DNA of 58,255 bases from Marinilabiliaceae bacterium (GTDB lineage Bacteria > Bacteroidota > Bacteroidia > Bacteroidales > Marinilabiliaceae): assembly GCA_016933045.1 (NCBI GenBank), contig JAFGBR010000005.1:1-58255 (forward strand), given 5' to 3'. Numbering within the stretch: the first letter of the stretch is position 1; each line of letters starts with the position of its first letter. Under the pieces are notes generated by a model. The model made no database searches, had not been told where the DNA came from, and saw only the letters and a program-made list of their open reading frames with translations. Of this stretch, positions 28,555-38,674 are shown piece by piece. The translations under genes were made by a program, and so were the position numbers.

Positions 28555-30639
28555 ATGGCAACATTAGAAACGATAAGAAATAAAGCGGGTATTTTAATAT
28601 CTGTTTTTATTGGTTTGGCGCTTGTCGCATTTATTTTAACAGACTTACTTTCATCGGGAAGTTCCATGTTTACAGGAGCCTCAAATGAAATTGGAACAGT
28701 TGACGGCAATAGCATTAGTTACGAAGAGTATCAATACAGATTAAGCCAACTTGAAGAGTGGACTAAAATGCAATACCAAATTAATTCGCTCGACGAAAAC
28801 ACAATGAATAGATTGATGGATCAGAATTGGGATCTAATAGTTCGTGAATCGATTATGGGAAACCAATTCGAACAGCTAGGCATATCTGTTACCGATAAAG
28901 AAATGAGTCTAATTTTCGACCAGGAAAATACTCATCCCAGTATAAGACAAATGTTTACCGACCCCCAAACTGGAATATACAACCAACAGATGGCTATTGA
29001 ATCATATAAAGGACGGAATAACAACCCTCAGGCTAACTTTTACTGGAACTATCTTTTAGAACAAATCAAAGTTGAAAAGCTTAATTTAAAATATACCGAT
29101 CTTATATCAAAAGGTTTATATACTACTAAAAGTCAATTAGAGAACCGAATTAATTACAAACAAACAACCTATAATTTCGATTATATTTTAAAACCATACA
29201 CCTCAATTACTGACAGTACTATCAAAGTATCTGATTCGGAAATAAAAAGTTTTTACAATGAGCATCTCGATAATTACAAAAGCGAACCTAACCGCGAAAT
29301 CAAATATGTAATTTTTGACATTAAGCCTTCGGAAAAAGATAACTCTGCAACAAAATTGAGAGTTGAAAAAGCAAAAACACGTATGGAAAACCCCGAAACA
29401 GAAATTGTTTCTTTTATTACCAGAAATTCCGACAACGCCCCTTACATTCCAAAAAACGAGAAATTTGATAACATTAAACCTATTTTACAAGAATTTGTAA
29501 AAACAGCAAATGTTAATGACATATACGGGCCATATTTTGAAGATAACGCCTATAAATTAACCAAATTGGTAGCCATTAAAGAATTACCCGATTCGGTAAA
29601 AGCTCGTCATATACTTATTCGTACAGAAACACCAAACAGTAATAAAATTGCTGACAGCTTACTAACATTAGCTAAAGACGGAGCCGATTTTGCCGAATTG
29701 GCAAGAGAAAACTCTGCCGATCAAGGATCTGCTGTAAATGGTGGCGACTTAGGCTGGTTTAGCGAAGATAAAATGGTTAAACCTTTTAGTGATGCTTGTT
29801 TTGAAGGAAACATAGGTGATATTATAAAAGTACAATCTCAACTTGGTTATCATATTATTCATTTGCAAGACAAAGGTAATACTACTCAGAAATACGAATT
29901 GGCTACTTTCTCTAAAAACGTATTAGCCAGCCAGGAAACACGTCAGGAGATATACTCAACCGTAACAAAATTTGCTACCGAAAACGAAACTGCTGACAAA
30001 TTCAACAATGCAATTACCGAGCAAAACTTACAATCGAGAATGGGTTATAATATCAAAATTAACGACCGTCAATTAGGAAATCTTGAGTCACCTCGTCAAC
30101 TAATAAAATGGGCATTTGATGCTTCATTAAATGAAACATCACCCATATTTGAACTAGGTAATAATTTTGTTATTGCATTATTAACCCAGATTCAGGACGA
30201 AGAATACTTACCGGTTACCAAAGTAGCTGACCAAATTAAAACCGAATTATTAAAAGATAAAAAGGCTGAAATTATTATTAAAGAGTTAAATGCTACAATT
30301 AAAGAGAGTTCTAGCTTAAGTTCTGTAGCACAAAAAGCAAACGTACAGGTTAAAACAGCTTCGGGTGTTACATTTGCAAACCCCCAGGTTTCGGGCTTAG
30401 GATTTGCCCCTGCACTGGTTGGCGCTGTAAGCAAACTTGAACAAAATAAAATATCAAATCCGGTTAAAGGATTAAATGGCGTTTACGTTCTAAAACTAAC
30501 AAGCACAGGTAAATCAACTGTTAATGCAAAAACTGAAAAAGAAGCAATTACTCAGGAAATGACTTACAAAGTTTACAGAGCATTTGATGCAATAAAAAAA
30601 GGAATTGAAATAGAAGATAACCGATACAACTTTTATTAA
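28555..30639 (+). CDS. PpiD-type peptidyl-prolyl isomerase/foldase
   Basis: A 694-residue periplasmic foldase anchored by one N-terminal helix (about 11-32, AGILISVFIGLALVAFILTD). A SurA-like N-terminal chaperone region follows, then a PpiC/parvulin domain at about 348-440 (KARHILIRTE, SADQGSAVNGGDLGWFSEDK, QLGYHIIHLQDKG). The C-terminal third is a second, degenerate PPIase-like or chaperone region. It helps folding of exported and outer-membrane proteins near the inner membrane, which fits the envelope operon upstream. TATATTCG at 28511-28518 is a near-match to a -7 element, so the gene may have its own promoter. A strong terminator follows. Confidence 0.93.
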   Translation: MATLETIRNKAGILISVFIGLALVAFILTDLLSSGSSMFTGASNEIGTVDGNSISYEEYQYRLSQLEEWTKMQYQINSLDENTMNRLMDQNWDLIVRESIMGNQFEQLGISVTDKEMSLIFDQENTHPSIRQMFTDPQTGIYNQQMAIESYKGRNNNPQANFYWNYLLEQIKVEKLNLKYTDLISKGLYTTKSQLENRINYKQTTYNFDYILKPYTSITDSTIKVSDSEIKSFYNEHLDNYKSEPNREIKYVIFDIKPSEKDNSATKLRVEKAKTRMENPETEIVSFITRNSDNAPYIPKNEKFDNIKPILQEFVKTANVNDIYGPYFEDNAYKLTKLVAIKELPDSVKARHILIRTETPNSNKIADSLLTLAKDGADFAELARENSADQGSAVNGGDLGWFSEDKMVKPFSDACFEGNIGDIIKVQSQLGYHIIHLQDKGNTTQKYELATFSKNVLASQETRQEIYSTVTKFATENETADKFNNAITEQNLQSRMGYNIKINDRQLGNLESPRQLIKWAFDASLNETSPIFELGNNFVIALLTQIQDEEYLPVTKVADQIKTELLKDKKAEIIIKELNATIKESSSLSSVAQKANVQVKTASGVTFANPQVSGLGFAPALVGAVSKLEQNKISNPVKGLNGVYVLKLTSTGKSTVNAKTEKEAITQEMTYKVYRAFDAIKKGIEIEDNRYNFY

Positions 30640-30660
30640 TAAACCTAAAAAACACAAATA

Positions 30661-30693
30661 AAAAAAGGCGAATCGTTTGATTCGCCTTTTTTT
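30661..30693. terminator. Bidirectional terminator between ppiD-like gene and the dcw cluster
   Basis: A near-perfect stem of about 14 bp, core GGCGAATC and GATTCGCC, with a 4-base loop GTTT. It is flanked by A-runs and T-runs on both sides, so it can end both the foldase transcript and the long minus-strand dcw/yqeY transcript. Confidence 0.92.
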
Positions 30694-30730
30694 ATTTTAA
30701 CAATACACACCCACATCATAATAAAAAAAA

Positions 30731-31180
30731 TTACGACAACATTTTTTTTACAATATTAGCAATTAATTTCCCATCAGCTTTACCAGTCAATTCTTTCGAA
30801 GCAACACCCATTACCTTTCCCATATCTTTCATACCTGATGCCCCAACTTCATTAATAATATTCTTAACAGCGGCTACAATTTCATCCTCCGTCATTTGAG
30901 CAGGTAAATAACCAATTAAAACATCAGCTTCCTGTAACTCCTTATCTGCCAAATCACTTCTATTTTGCGATTTATACAAATCTGCAGAATCACGACGTTG
31001 CTTTACCAGCTTCTGAATAATCTTAACAGCATCGGCATCATCTAAATCACCACCTCCACCTTTAGCAGTTTTTGCTTCGATAAACTCTTTTTTCACACCG
31101 CGCAACGCCTCTAACCGAATTGTTTCACGAGCTTTCATAGCCTCTTTGATATCATTTGATATCTGATCAAATAAACTCAT
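30731..31180 (-). CDS. yqeY: YqeY/GatB-domain protein
   Basis: A 149-residue cytoplasmic protein of the YqeY family, related to the tail domain of the GatB amidotransferase. It shows ALRGVKKEFIEAKTAKG, VKQRRDSADLYKSQNRSDLA, EADVLIGYLPAQMTEDEI and a C-terminal DMGKVMGVASKELTGKADGK motif. Its cellular role is not settled, though a link to tRNA or amidation has been suggested from the GatB relationship. It lies 10 bases downstream of ftsZ and ends the dcw operon, as I recall in other Bacteroidota. Confidence 0.93.
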   Translation of the reverse strand: MSLFDQISNDIKEAMKARETIRLEALRGVKKEFIEAKTAKGGGGDLDDADAVKIIQKLVKQRRDSADLYKSQNRSDLADKELQEADVLIGYLPAQMTEDEIVAAVKNIINEVGASGMKDMGKVMGVASKELTGKADGKLIANIVKKMLS

Positions 31181-31190
31181 ATTTTTTGTT

Positions 31191-32705
31191 TTAATCTACA
31201 TTATCAAATAAAAACGGATTATCACCCGTTAATTTAGTACCATCTTTAGGGTCATCAAGCAAAGAAAACCGCGAAATACGATCTCTTTCATTGGGTGTTG
31301 AGCGCTCATTAGCACTCATATTCTTCCGTTTATAAGCCGGAATATTCTCGAGCTTCTCAATAATACGTTCATCTTCAATACTCTCCTTTCGTATCTGAGG
31401 TTTATAATACGAAGCCCCCCCATAACTCTTATCGTCATTAAAACCAATAGTACCTTGGCTATCATCAGACGACTCATCAGAGTTATCATTTTGTTTAGGT
31501 ACAATTGGCTTATAATACTTATCATACCTATCTTTTTTCTTCTTGTCTATTTCGTCAAAATCAATCACTCTGCTTGTTTCATCATCAGAGATAAACTGTA
31601 TAGAATTGTCCTTTTGTATTAAGTCAGTTTTAACAGCAGATGGAGCTGGAATAACAACATCACCATCCTCATCAATGCTAAATCGTTGTACTTTTTTTAA
31701 CGGTTGTAAAATTGGCCGTTGCTCATTTAAAAGTGTTTCAGAGTCGAAACCCGTAGCAATAATAGTAACATTTACCTTATCGCCAATTTCAGGATCAATA
31801 CCTGTACCCCATATAATAGAAGCATTTGCCCCCACAACATCCTGAACATAATCAGTTATTTCACCTACCTCGTCCATGGTTATTTCTTCAACGCCAGAAG
31901 TTATATTTAGCAATATATTTTTTGCACCTCTAATATCATTATTATTTAACAATGGCGATTCCAATGCAGCCTGAATAGCATCAATAGCCCGCTCATCACC
32001 CTCGGCAGTTGCCGAACCCATTATAGCTACACCACTCCCCTTCATAACTGTTTCAACATCGGCAAAATCGACATTTATATAACCATGTATGGTAATTATT
32101 TCGGCAATACCTTTGGCTGCTGTAGTTAAAACATTATCGGCCTTAGCAAATGCATTTGACAGCTTAAGATCGCCATACATCTCCCTTAACTTTTCATTAT
32201 TTATTACCAATAACGAGTCAACATTTTTCTCCATCTCTGCAATACCATCAAGAGCCTGGTTAATTCTCACTTTCCCTTCGAAACGAAAAGGAATGGTAAC
32301 AATTCCTACAGTAAGAATACCCATATCTTTTGCTGCCTTTGCTATTATAGGAGCTGCGCCAGTTCCAGTACCACCTCCCATACCTGCTGTAATAAAAACC
32401 ATTTTGGTATTATTCTCTAAAACGCGGGTTACATCATTAAGATTTTCAATAGCAGACTGTCGTCCAATTTCAGGCTTACTTCCGGCTCCACGGCCTTCGG
32501 TAAGAGATTCTCCAAGTTGAACCTTAACCGGTATTGGGCTATTTTCGAGTGCCTGAGCATCAGTATTACACACCACGAAACTAACATCTTTAATTCCCTG
32601 GTTATACATATAATTTACTGCATTACTTCCTCCGCCTCCAACACCAATTACTTTAATAATTGAGTCATTGCTCACCGGTATCTCAAAATTTATTAAATCT
32701 TCCAT
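31191..32705 (-). CDS. ftsZ: Cell-division GTPase FtsZ
   Basis: A 504-residue tubulin homologue that forms the division ring. The nucleotide loop GVGGGGSNAVNYM, the tubulin signature GGGTGTGAAPIIAKAAK, and the catalytic region around NADVETV-like FADVETVMKG are present. A long charged linker follows residue 320. The IPAYKRK motif (455-461), the usual conserved C-terminal peptide, is not terminal: about 45 more residues follow and end in NPFLFDNVD. I recall this extended tail as a Bacteroidota feature. The gene sits 27 bases downstream of ftsA and 10 bases before yqeY. Confidence 0.97.
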   Translation of the reverse strand: MEDLINFEIPVSNDSIIKVIGVGGGGSNAVNYMYNQGIKDVSFVVCNTDAQALENSPIPVKVQLGESLTEGRGAGSKPEIGRQSAIENLNDVTRVLENNTKMVFITAGMGGGTGTGAAPIIAKAAKDMGILTVGIVTIPFRFEGKVRINQALDGIAEMEKNVDSLLVINNEKLREMYGDLKLSNAFAKADNVLTTAAKGIAEIITIHGYINVDFADVETVMKGSGVAIMGSATAEGDERAIDAIQAALESPLLNNNDIRGAKNILLNITSGVEEITMDEVGEITDYVQDVVGANASIIWGTGIDPEIGDKVNVTIIATGFDSETLLNEQRPILQPLKKVQRFSIDEDGDVVIPAPSAVKTDLIQKDNSIQFISDDETSRVIDFDEIDKKKKDRYDKYYKPIVPKQNDNSDESSDDSQGTIGFNDDKSYGGASYYKPQIRKESIEDERIIEKLENIPAYKRKNMSANERSTPNERDRISRFSLLDDPKDGTKLTGDNPFLFDNVD

Positions 32706-32732
32706 CGCTAATTGTTTATCTATTATGACGCT

Positions 32733-34091
32733 TTAGATATCTGTATCATGGTTATCCTCAAAAATATTTGCGAAGCTACTTTTAAGCGACTCAAATAAAT
32801 TACCGGTATACTCACGGCGTTCTTTTTTAACTCCAGATTCTCTTCGAAAAGATACTTTTTTTCGGGTTTTCGGTTCTGGCATTGTTTGCATAGGTGGTAA
32901 ATCGCCAAATAGTTCCGGCTCAATTAATCTTTGCGATGGCTTGTCAATAGCACTCATTAACAATCCGAAACTTGTAGAAAACATAGGTATCGTAGCTTCT
33001 TCAGGCAATGAACCACCAATATATTTATCCGGAATACCAATACGAACATCAAATCCTGTTCTTAGTTTTATTAAAGGAGCTAGATTTTTCAACAATGCAC
33101 CGCCACCTGTTAATACTATACCGGCACCTGTTTTGTCAAAGCAACACGAATTTTCAATCTCCATCATTACATAATCAATAATCTCTTCCATTCGAGCCTG
33201 AATAATATAAGCCAAACTCTTAAACGATATCTCCTTAGGTTCCCAACCTTCAATACCCGGAATTGTAACAACCTGATCTTCTCTGGCATCATCAGCAATA
33301 GCTGATCCAAAACGTGTTTTTAAAGTTTCGGCTTGTTTAGTTAATACCGAACACCCCTCTTTTATATCACTTGTAACAACATTTCCACCAAACGGAATAA
33401 CAGCGGTATGTTGAATAATGCCATCATGAAAAACAGCAACATCGGTTGTTCCTCCGCCAATATCAACAAGCACAACACCTGCTTCCTTTTCTTCTTCAGT
33501 TAATATAGATTGTGCCGATGCCAATGGCTCTAATATCATCCCCTTGAGCAGCAAACCAACACGATGAATACACTTTTCAATGTTTTTAACCGATGCAATA
33601 CGTCCCAATACAATATGAAAATTCCCCTCTAGCCGATGCCCCGACATACCAACAGGCTGTTTTATACCAGTTTCATTATCTACAATATAATCCTGTGGTA
33701 TAACATGCAATATTTTCTCACCTGCCTCTATCGGAATTTTAAAATTATCTGAAAAAAGCTGATCAACATCCAATTGCCTAATTTCGTTCGATGGATCAAT
33801 AAAACGATATCCCCTGTTTCTTATACTCTTAATATGTTGCCCGGCAATACCAACATAAACCTCAAATAGTTTAATATTTAATCTGGTTTCTATTCTCCGA
33901 ACAACTTCACGTATAGCATTAGATGTTTCCTCAATATTTAAAACAACACCTCTCTTAACTCCAGATGAAGACACCTTTTCGAGACCAATAACCTCCAACT
34001 TGCCTGTTTGCAGATTTTTACGGCCTACCAATGCTACAATTTTTGTTGTACCAATATCAATAGCTGCAAATAATTGTGACTGTTGCATCAT
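32733..34091 (-). CDS. ftsA: Cell-division protein FtsA
   Basis: A 452-residue actin-like protein that tethers FtsZ to the membrane. The ATPase core shows AAIDIGTTKIVALVG, VVLVDIGGGTTDVAVF and IVLTGGGALLKNL, and there is a 1C-type subdomain between the first two motifs. The C-terminal 70 residues are basic and low-complexity, ending with a probable amphipathic membrane-targeting helix (LFESLKSSFANIFED). It is placed between ftsQ (5-base gap) and ftsZ. Two in-frame ATGs begin the frame, at 34091 and 34088, and either can serve. Confidence 0.96.
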   Translation of the reverse strand: MMQQSQLFAAIDIGTTKIVALVGRKNLQTGKLEVIGLEKVSSSGVKRGVVLNIEETSNAIREVVRRIETRLNIKLFEVYVGIAGQHIKSIRNRGYRFIDPSNEIRQLDVDQLFSDNFKIPIEAGEKILHVIPQDYIVDNETGIKQPVGMSGHRLEGNFHIVLGRIASVKNIEKCIHRVGLLLKGMILEPLASAQSILTEEEKEAGVVLVDIGGGTTDVAVFHDGIIQHTAVIPFGGNVVTSDIKEGCSVLTKQAETLKTRFGSAIADDAREDQVVTIPGIEGWEPKEISFKSLAYIIQARMEEIIDYVMMEIENSCCFDKTGAGIVLTGGGALLKNLAPLIKLRTGFDVRIGIPDKYIGGSLPEEATIPMFSTSFGLLMSAIDKPSQRLIEPELFGDLPPMQTMPEPKTRKKVSFRRESGVKKERREYTGNLFESLKSSFANIFEDNHDTDI

Positions 34092-34096
34092 ATATT

Positions 34097-34825
34097 TTAC
34101 TTTTTAGAGCAAATAACCTGTCCTTTATATTTCAAATTAATAGTTTTATACTGATTCCACTCCAATGGATGTAAACCACTCTTATACAAAGCCATAAGAT
34201 TTCTGAATTTTTTTTCCATATCTGATATATCTCCAAATATTATTATATGTTGACCAACACGTGGAATTAATACAAATTCTCCTTTACTGTCGACATATAA
34301 CTGTTCAATCTGTGCCGACCAAAAGTCATCATTATTAATATATCCTGTAATTACTATTAAATCTGATTTATTATTAAGCCTGTCTAAATAACCGTTAGCT
34401 ATAGGAAGATGATCCTTGTACGAACCACGCAATGGAATTTTATAGCCTTTCAAATCAAGCAAATAAGAACTACCCCTTTCAAAAATTCTCACCAATGGCT
34501 TCCTTTGATCAACAACCACACATAAAGTTCCTTCAACCGATGGATATATCTGACAATCCTCAACTGCCGGATACGACCTTACTACATCTTCTATGCTTTC
34601 GATATTCAATTCATTTATTGAACTTCCTAATAATGTTTTAAACTTATGCTGAACTAATTTTTGTATTTCATTTTCCGACACAAACTTAAGACGAACACTA
34701 TCGTTTATCGAAACTTTTACCGAATTACAAATTGTTCGATTCCGGCTTACCGATACAAAAGATAATATGATAGGAATATACAAACCCACCAAAATCCAAA
34801 GAACTATTTTCCAGAATCTATTCAT
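34097..34825 (-). CDS. ftsQ: Cell-division protein FtsQ
   Basis: A 242-residue bitopic division protein. It has a short cytoplasmic start, one transmembrane helix (about 4-25, WKIVLWILVGLYIPIILSF), a POTRA-like domain (about 35-105, with VRSYPAVEDCQIYPSVEGTL and VVVDQRKPLVRIFERG) and a beta domain to the C-terminus (FGDISDMEKKFRNL). FtsQ links early and late divisome proteins in the periplasm. Sequence conservation in this family is low; identification rests on the topology, the POTRA pattern and its place between murC and ftsA. A 91-base gap separates it from murC. Confidence 0.9.
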   Translation of the reverse strand: MNRFWKIVLWILVGLYIPIILSFVSVSRNRTICNSVKVSINDSVRLKFVSENEIQKLVQHKFKTLLGSSINELNIESIEDVVRSYPAVEDCQIYPSVEGTLCVVVDQRKPLVRIFERGSSYLLDLKGYKIPLRGSYKDHLPIANGYLDRLNNKSDLIVITGYINNDDFWSAQIEQLYVDSKGEFVLIPRVGQHIIIFGDISDMEKKFRNLMALYKSGLHPLEWNQYKTINLKYKGQVICSKK

Positions 34826-34916
34826 TATCGCAAAAACTTATTTTCGGCGTTTTAAAAATAATTTATTAATAATTTAAGCTCCACAACTACTCTTAATAGT
34901 TATTAACAATTCATAA

Positions 34917-36311
34917 CTATTTGTTAACGTTTACTTTCGACAAAAAATACTCCGTAATTAACGGGAGTTCTTTATCAATATCACCAGCTCCCATTGTTAT
35001 CACAACAGATGGTTTTCTCAACTCAATCTCTTCAATCAACTTATTTTTTTGCACAATTTTCACAGGTACTGTCATATTTTTCGCAATCAAATCAGAAGTA
35101 ACTCCCTCCAATGGCATTTCTCGTGCCGGATAAATATCAAGCAATAAAACCTCATCAAACAACGATAAAGATTTAGCAAACTCAATATAAAAATCTTTGG
35201 TACGACTATACAAATGTGGCTGAAACACAGCTAATACCTTATTATTTTTATAAATTGCCTTTACCGATTTTGCAGTTGCTTTAATCTCTTCGGGATGATG
35301 TGCATAATCATCAATAACAGTCAATAAACTATTGCGCAACCAATAATCAAACCTCCGCTTAATGCCTTTAAACCCTGCCAATGCTACTTTTATCTCATTG
35401 GGTTCAACACCCGATAATAAAGCTAACGAAGACGCTGCCACGGCATTTTCAACATTAACCAATCCAGGCACACCTAAATCAATATTTTCAATAACTCCTT
35501 TAGGATGAACTAAATCAAACCTGTAATATCCATCATACAAAGAAATATTTTTTGCATAAAAATCAGCTTCCTCCTCCATCGAATATCTATACTCGCTAAT
35601 ACAACCTGCATTTTTGGGCATATTCAACTCCAAATTTTTCTTAATCACAACTTGCCCATGATCTTTTACCCTGTCTAAAAATTGCTCAAATGCTTCAACA
35701 ACATTCTCTTTATTATTATATATATCAAGATGATCAGCATCAACCGAAGTAATTAAAGCAACCGAAGGAGTTAAGGTTAAAAATGAACGATCAAATTCAT
35801 CAGCTTCCAAAACAACCCAATTACTATTTTCGGCTTGCAAATAATTAGTTTGATAGTTCTTTGATATACCTCCTAAAAATGCATGACATTTGAGTTTAGA
35901 TTGTGTAAACAAATGCGCTGTCATTGTCGAAACAGTTGTTTTACCATGTGTGCCTGCAACACATATTGAGTCCCATTTTTCCGACACAACTCCTAATAGT
36001 TGAGATCGTTTTAATAAGTCATATTTTTCATTACTAAACCAGTTAAATATTTTATTATCGGCAGGAATGGCCGGAGTGTAAACAATCAACGACTCATTTC
36101 TTTGAAACATATTCAAGTCAACACTCGAAACATCATCAACATAACAACATTCGATACCTTCATTAACAAGATGTTTTGTTAAATCAGTTTCGGTTTTATC
36201 ATATCCACAAACAATTTTTCCTTGCTTTTTAAAAAAACGAGCAAGGGCACTCATACCAATTCCACCGATACCGATAAAATATAAAGACTTAATATTTTCT
36301 AAAGCTACCAT
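34917..36311 (-). CDS. murC: UDP-N-acetylmuramate--L-alanine ligase
   Basis: A 464-residue Mur ligase that adds L-alanine to UDP-MurNAc in the cytoplasm. Motifs are the UDP-binding SLYFIGIGGIGMSALA near the N-terminus, the P-loop VAGTHGKTTVSTM, EADEFDRSF, and DDYAHHPEEIKAT in the ATP-binding region, all typical of MurC. Length is normal. It follows murG by 3 bases within the dcw operon. Confidence 0.97.
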   Translation of the reverse strand: MVALENIKSLYFIGIGGIGMSALARFFKKQGKIVCGYDKTETDLTKHLVNEGIECCYVDDVSSVDLNMFQRNESLIVYTPAIPADNKIFNWFSNEKYDLLKRSQLLGVVSEKWDSICVAGTHGKTTVSTMTAHLFTQSKLKCHAFLGGISKNYQTNYLQAENSNWVVLEADEFDRSFLTLTPSVALITSVDADHLDIYNNKENVVEAFEQFLDRVKDHGQVVIKKNLELNMPKNAGCISEYRYSMEEEADFYAKNISLYDGYYRFDLVHPKGVIENIDLGVPGLVNVENAVAASSLALLSGVEPNEIKVALAGFKGIKRRFDYWLRNSLLTVIDDYAHHPEEIKATAKSVKAIYKNNKVLAVFQPHLYSRTKDFYIEFAKSLSLFDEVLLLDIYPAREMPLEGVTSDLIAKNMTVPVKIVQKNKLIEEIELRKPSVVITMGAGDIDKELPLITEYFLSKVNVNK

Positions 36312-36314
36312 AAA

Positions 36315-37400
36315 CTAATTTACCAGCTTAACTATTTCATTTACAATATCATTTGCCGCATTAGGACGAGCAAATTTTACGACACTACGCTTTATCTGCT
36401 CAAGCTTATTTACATCATTCAAAAGAGAAATTGCTGTTTCAGCAATTAAATCAGAGTCATCATCTTTAATCATAACAGCAGCATCCTCCTCAACCAAAGC
36501 CATAGCATTTTTTGTTTGATGATCTTCGGCCACATTGGGTGAAGGCACAAAAATCGCAGGTTTTTCCAACAGTGCTATTTCTGAAATAGAACTGGCTCCG
36601 GCGCGCGAAACAACTACATCGGCTACACTATAGGCAACATCCATTTGTTGTATAAAATCATAAACCTTAACAAATCTTGAATCATTGTCAGAAACGGATG
36701 CTTTCATCTCAGAATAATAAAACTTACCTGTTTGCCATATCACCTGCACATCACTATCAATAAATACTGAAATACCCTTTTTAATTCCATTGTTAACATA
36801 CCGTGCACCAAGGCTTCCTCCAATAACCAAAACAATTTTTTTGCTTGCATCCAAACCAAAAATTGAAACTGCATCTTCTCTTTTTATCACCCTTTTTAAA
36901 TTCTGACGAACAGGATTTCCTGTAAGAATAATTTTCTCGGCCGGGAAAAAACGCTCCATTTTAGGGTATGCAACACAAATCTTATTCACTTTTTTCGATA
37001 AAATACGATTTGTAACGCCAGGAAAAGAGTTCTGCTCCTGGATAACCGTAGGAATACCCCGATTAGAGGCAATACGCAATACCGGACCACTAGCATACCC
37101 CCCAACACCAACAACAACATCGGGAGCAAAACTTTTAATCACTTTTTTTGCTTTAATCATACTTGATAAAAGTTTAAAAAAGAAAGTAAGGTTTTTATAT
37201 GTTACTCGTCTGTGAAAACCGGCTACCGGTAATCCAACAATATCATATCCGGCAGCAGGTACTTTTTCCATTTCCATTTTACCTAACGCACCTACAAATA
37301 ATATTTGAGCACTGGCATCGTATTCCCGAATCGCATTAGCAATTGAAATAGCAGGAAAAATATGTCCTCCGGTTCCACCTCCGCTGATTATTATTTTCAT
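36315..37400 (-). CDS. murG: UDP-GlcNAc:undecaprenyl-PP-MurNAc-pentapeptide GlcNAc transferase
   Basis: A 361-residue GT28 transferase at the inner face of the membrane that makes lipid II from lipid I. The N-terminal G-loop GGGTGGHIFPAISI, the membrane-associating patch around VAGFHRRVTYKN, the second G-loop IGGSLGARYVN and the donor-site motif VVSRAGASSISEIALL are visible. Start and length agree with the family. It abuts ftsW (start of murG at 37400, end of ftsW at 37401) with no spacer. Confidence 0.97.
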   Translation of the reverse strand: MKIIISGGGTGGHIFPAISIANAIREYDASAQILFVGALGKMEMEKVPAAGYDIVGLPVAGFHRRVTYKNLTFFFKLLSSMIKAKKVIKSFAPDVVVGVGGYASGPVLRIASNRGIPTVIQEQNSFPGVTNRILSKKVNKICVAYPKMERFFPAEKIILTGNPVRQNLKRVIKREDAVSIFGLDASKKIVLVIGGSLGARYVNNGIKKGISVFIDSDVQVIWQTGKFYYSEMKASVSDNDSRFVKVYDFIQQMDVAYSVADVVVSRAGASSISEIALLEKPAIFVPSPNVAEDHQTKNAMALVEEDAAVMIKDDDSDLIAETAISLLNDVNKLEQIKRSVVKFARPNAANDIVNEIVKLVN

Positions 37401-38657
37401 TTATATTCTGTTGTATAAATTTTTAATCTCATTTCCTGACAAATCATCACCTTGTTCATTCTTATTCGTCGTGCCTTCTTCTGTTGTATTTTGAGCCTCA
37501 GTAATAACTTTCTTCTCCTCAATATTACAACGACTCACACTTAAAATAGCACCAAAGGCTGCACATGTAAAAATAATTGAAGTTCCTCCCATACTTACCA
37601 ATGGCAACGGCTGACCCGTTACCGGAAAAACACCAACAGCAACACCCATATTAATAAATGCTTGCAAAACAAGTATGAAAGTCAACCCCATAGCCAAAAA
37701 AGCAGGAAATGTACGCTGACTACTCTTAACCAATAAAGCAGCTCTGAACAACAAAATCATGTATGCAAGCAGTATCAAAAAACCTCCAAAAAAACCGAAC
37801 TCCTCAACAATAATTGCATAAATAAAATCACTGTACGGATGAGGAAGAAAATTTCGCTGATAACTATTACCGGGGCCTTTACCAATAAAGCCCCCGGTTG
37901 CAACAGCCATTTTTGCCTGTTGCGACTGATAATCGCCTCCCAAATCCGATTCCGACTCGTTATCATTATTAACAAACCGTTCAACACGAGCCTTCCATGT
38001 TTCAGCCCTGTGAAAAACTGATACATAAGGAGATATTAAAAATACAATGGCAATAATACCAATAACCACACCCATAGTCCCCAACAAATATTTAAAAGGA
38101 ACCCTACCAATAAACATCATTGTCATACTGGCAAAACCAATCATACCTGCAGTCGATAAATTCTCAGTAAAAATTAACCCACAAACAAAACCTACATAAA
38201 CCATAATAGGCTTGAAAGCCTTACGTGCAGGCACTCCCTCTTCCTGATTTTGCGACAAAACCCGGGCTATATATATTATTAAAGCAAACTTTGCCAACTC
38301 CGAAGGCTGAAAACTAATACCTATTCCAGGCACTTTAATCCAACGCGAAGCCTCATTAAGGTTCATACCCGAAACTAAAGCCAACAACAATAAACCAATA
38401 GAAACCCATAAAAAAACAACAGCAATACGTGCAAAAAAACGATAATGCATTTTATGGATAAAAACAGTAACAGTTAATCCAATAATTAAAAACGATAAAT
38501 GCTTAAACATATAAAAGGTAGTATTGCCACCATGATATTTGTATGCCAGTGTTCCCGTTGAACTATAAACAGCAAGCAACGAAAAAACCGACAACAAAAA
38601 AATCAAACCCCAAATAATACGATCACCTTTTAAATGTCTTTCTAACAGCAACTTCAT
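37401..38657 (-). CDS. ftsW: Lipid II polymerase/division protein FtsW (SEDS)
   Basis: A 418-residue SEDS-family membrane protein with about ten transmembrane segments. It polymerises glycan strands with its partner FtsI during septation. Characteristic motifs include the loop GMNLNEASRWIKVPGIGISFQPSE with the conserved arginine and lysine, a periplasmic region GFIGKGPGNSYQRNFLPHPYSDFIYA, and the C-terminal GQPLPLVSMGGTSI. The cytoplasmic tail is about 45 residues, rich in E, T and N. It lies between murD and murG, as in standard dcw order. Confidence 0.96.
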   Translation of the reverse strand: MKLLLERHLKGDRIIWGLIFLLSVFSLLAVYSSTGTLAYKYHGGNTTFYMFKHLSFLIIGLTVTVFIHKMHYRFFARIAVVFLWVSIGLLLLALVSGMNLNEASRWIKVPGIGISFQPSELAKFALIIYIARVLSQNQEEGVPARKAFKPIMVYVGFVCGLIFTENLSTAGMIGFASMTMMFIGRVPFKYLLGTMGVVIGIIAIVFLISPYVSVFHRAETWKARVERFVNNDNESESDLGGDYQSQQAKMAVATGGFIGKGPGNSYQRNFLPHPYSDFIYAIIVEEFGFFGGFLILLAYMILLFRAALLVKSSQRTFPAFLAMGLTFILVLQAFINMGVAVGVFPVTGQPLPLVSMGGTSIIFTCAAFGAILSVSRCNIEEKKVITEAQNTTEEGTTNKNEQGDDLSGNEIKNLYNRI

Positions 38658-38674
38658 CTATTCCTTTTATAATT

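Noticed and set aside
31543-31845. 100-codon open frame on the plus strand opposite ftsZ
   Set aside because: Shadow of the ftsZ C-terminal linker; biased serine-rich composition and no motif.
32089-32520. 143-codon open frame on the plus strand opposite ftsZ
   Set aside because: It lies wholly inside ftsZ, whose motifs are unmistakable, and its translation has no family motif.
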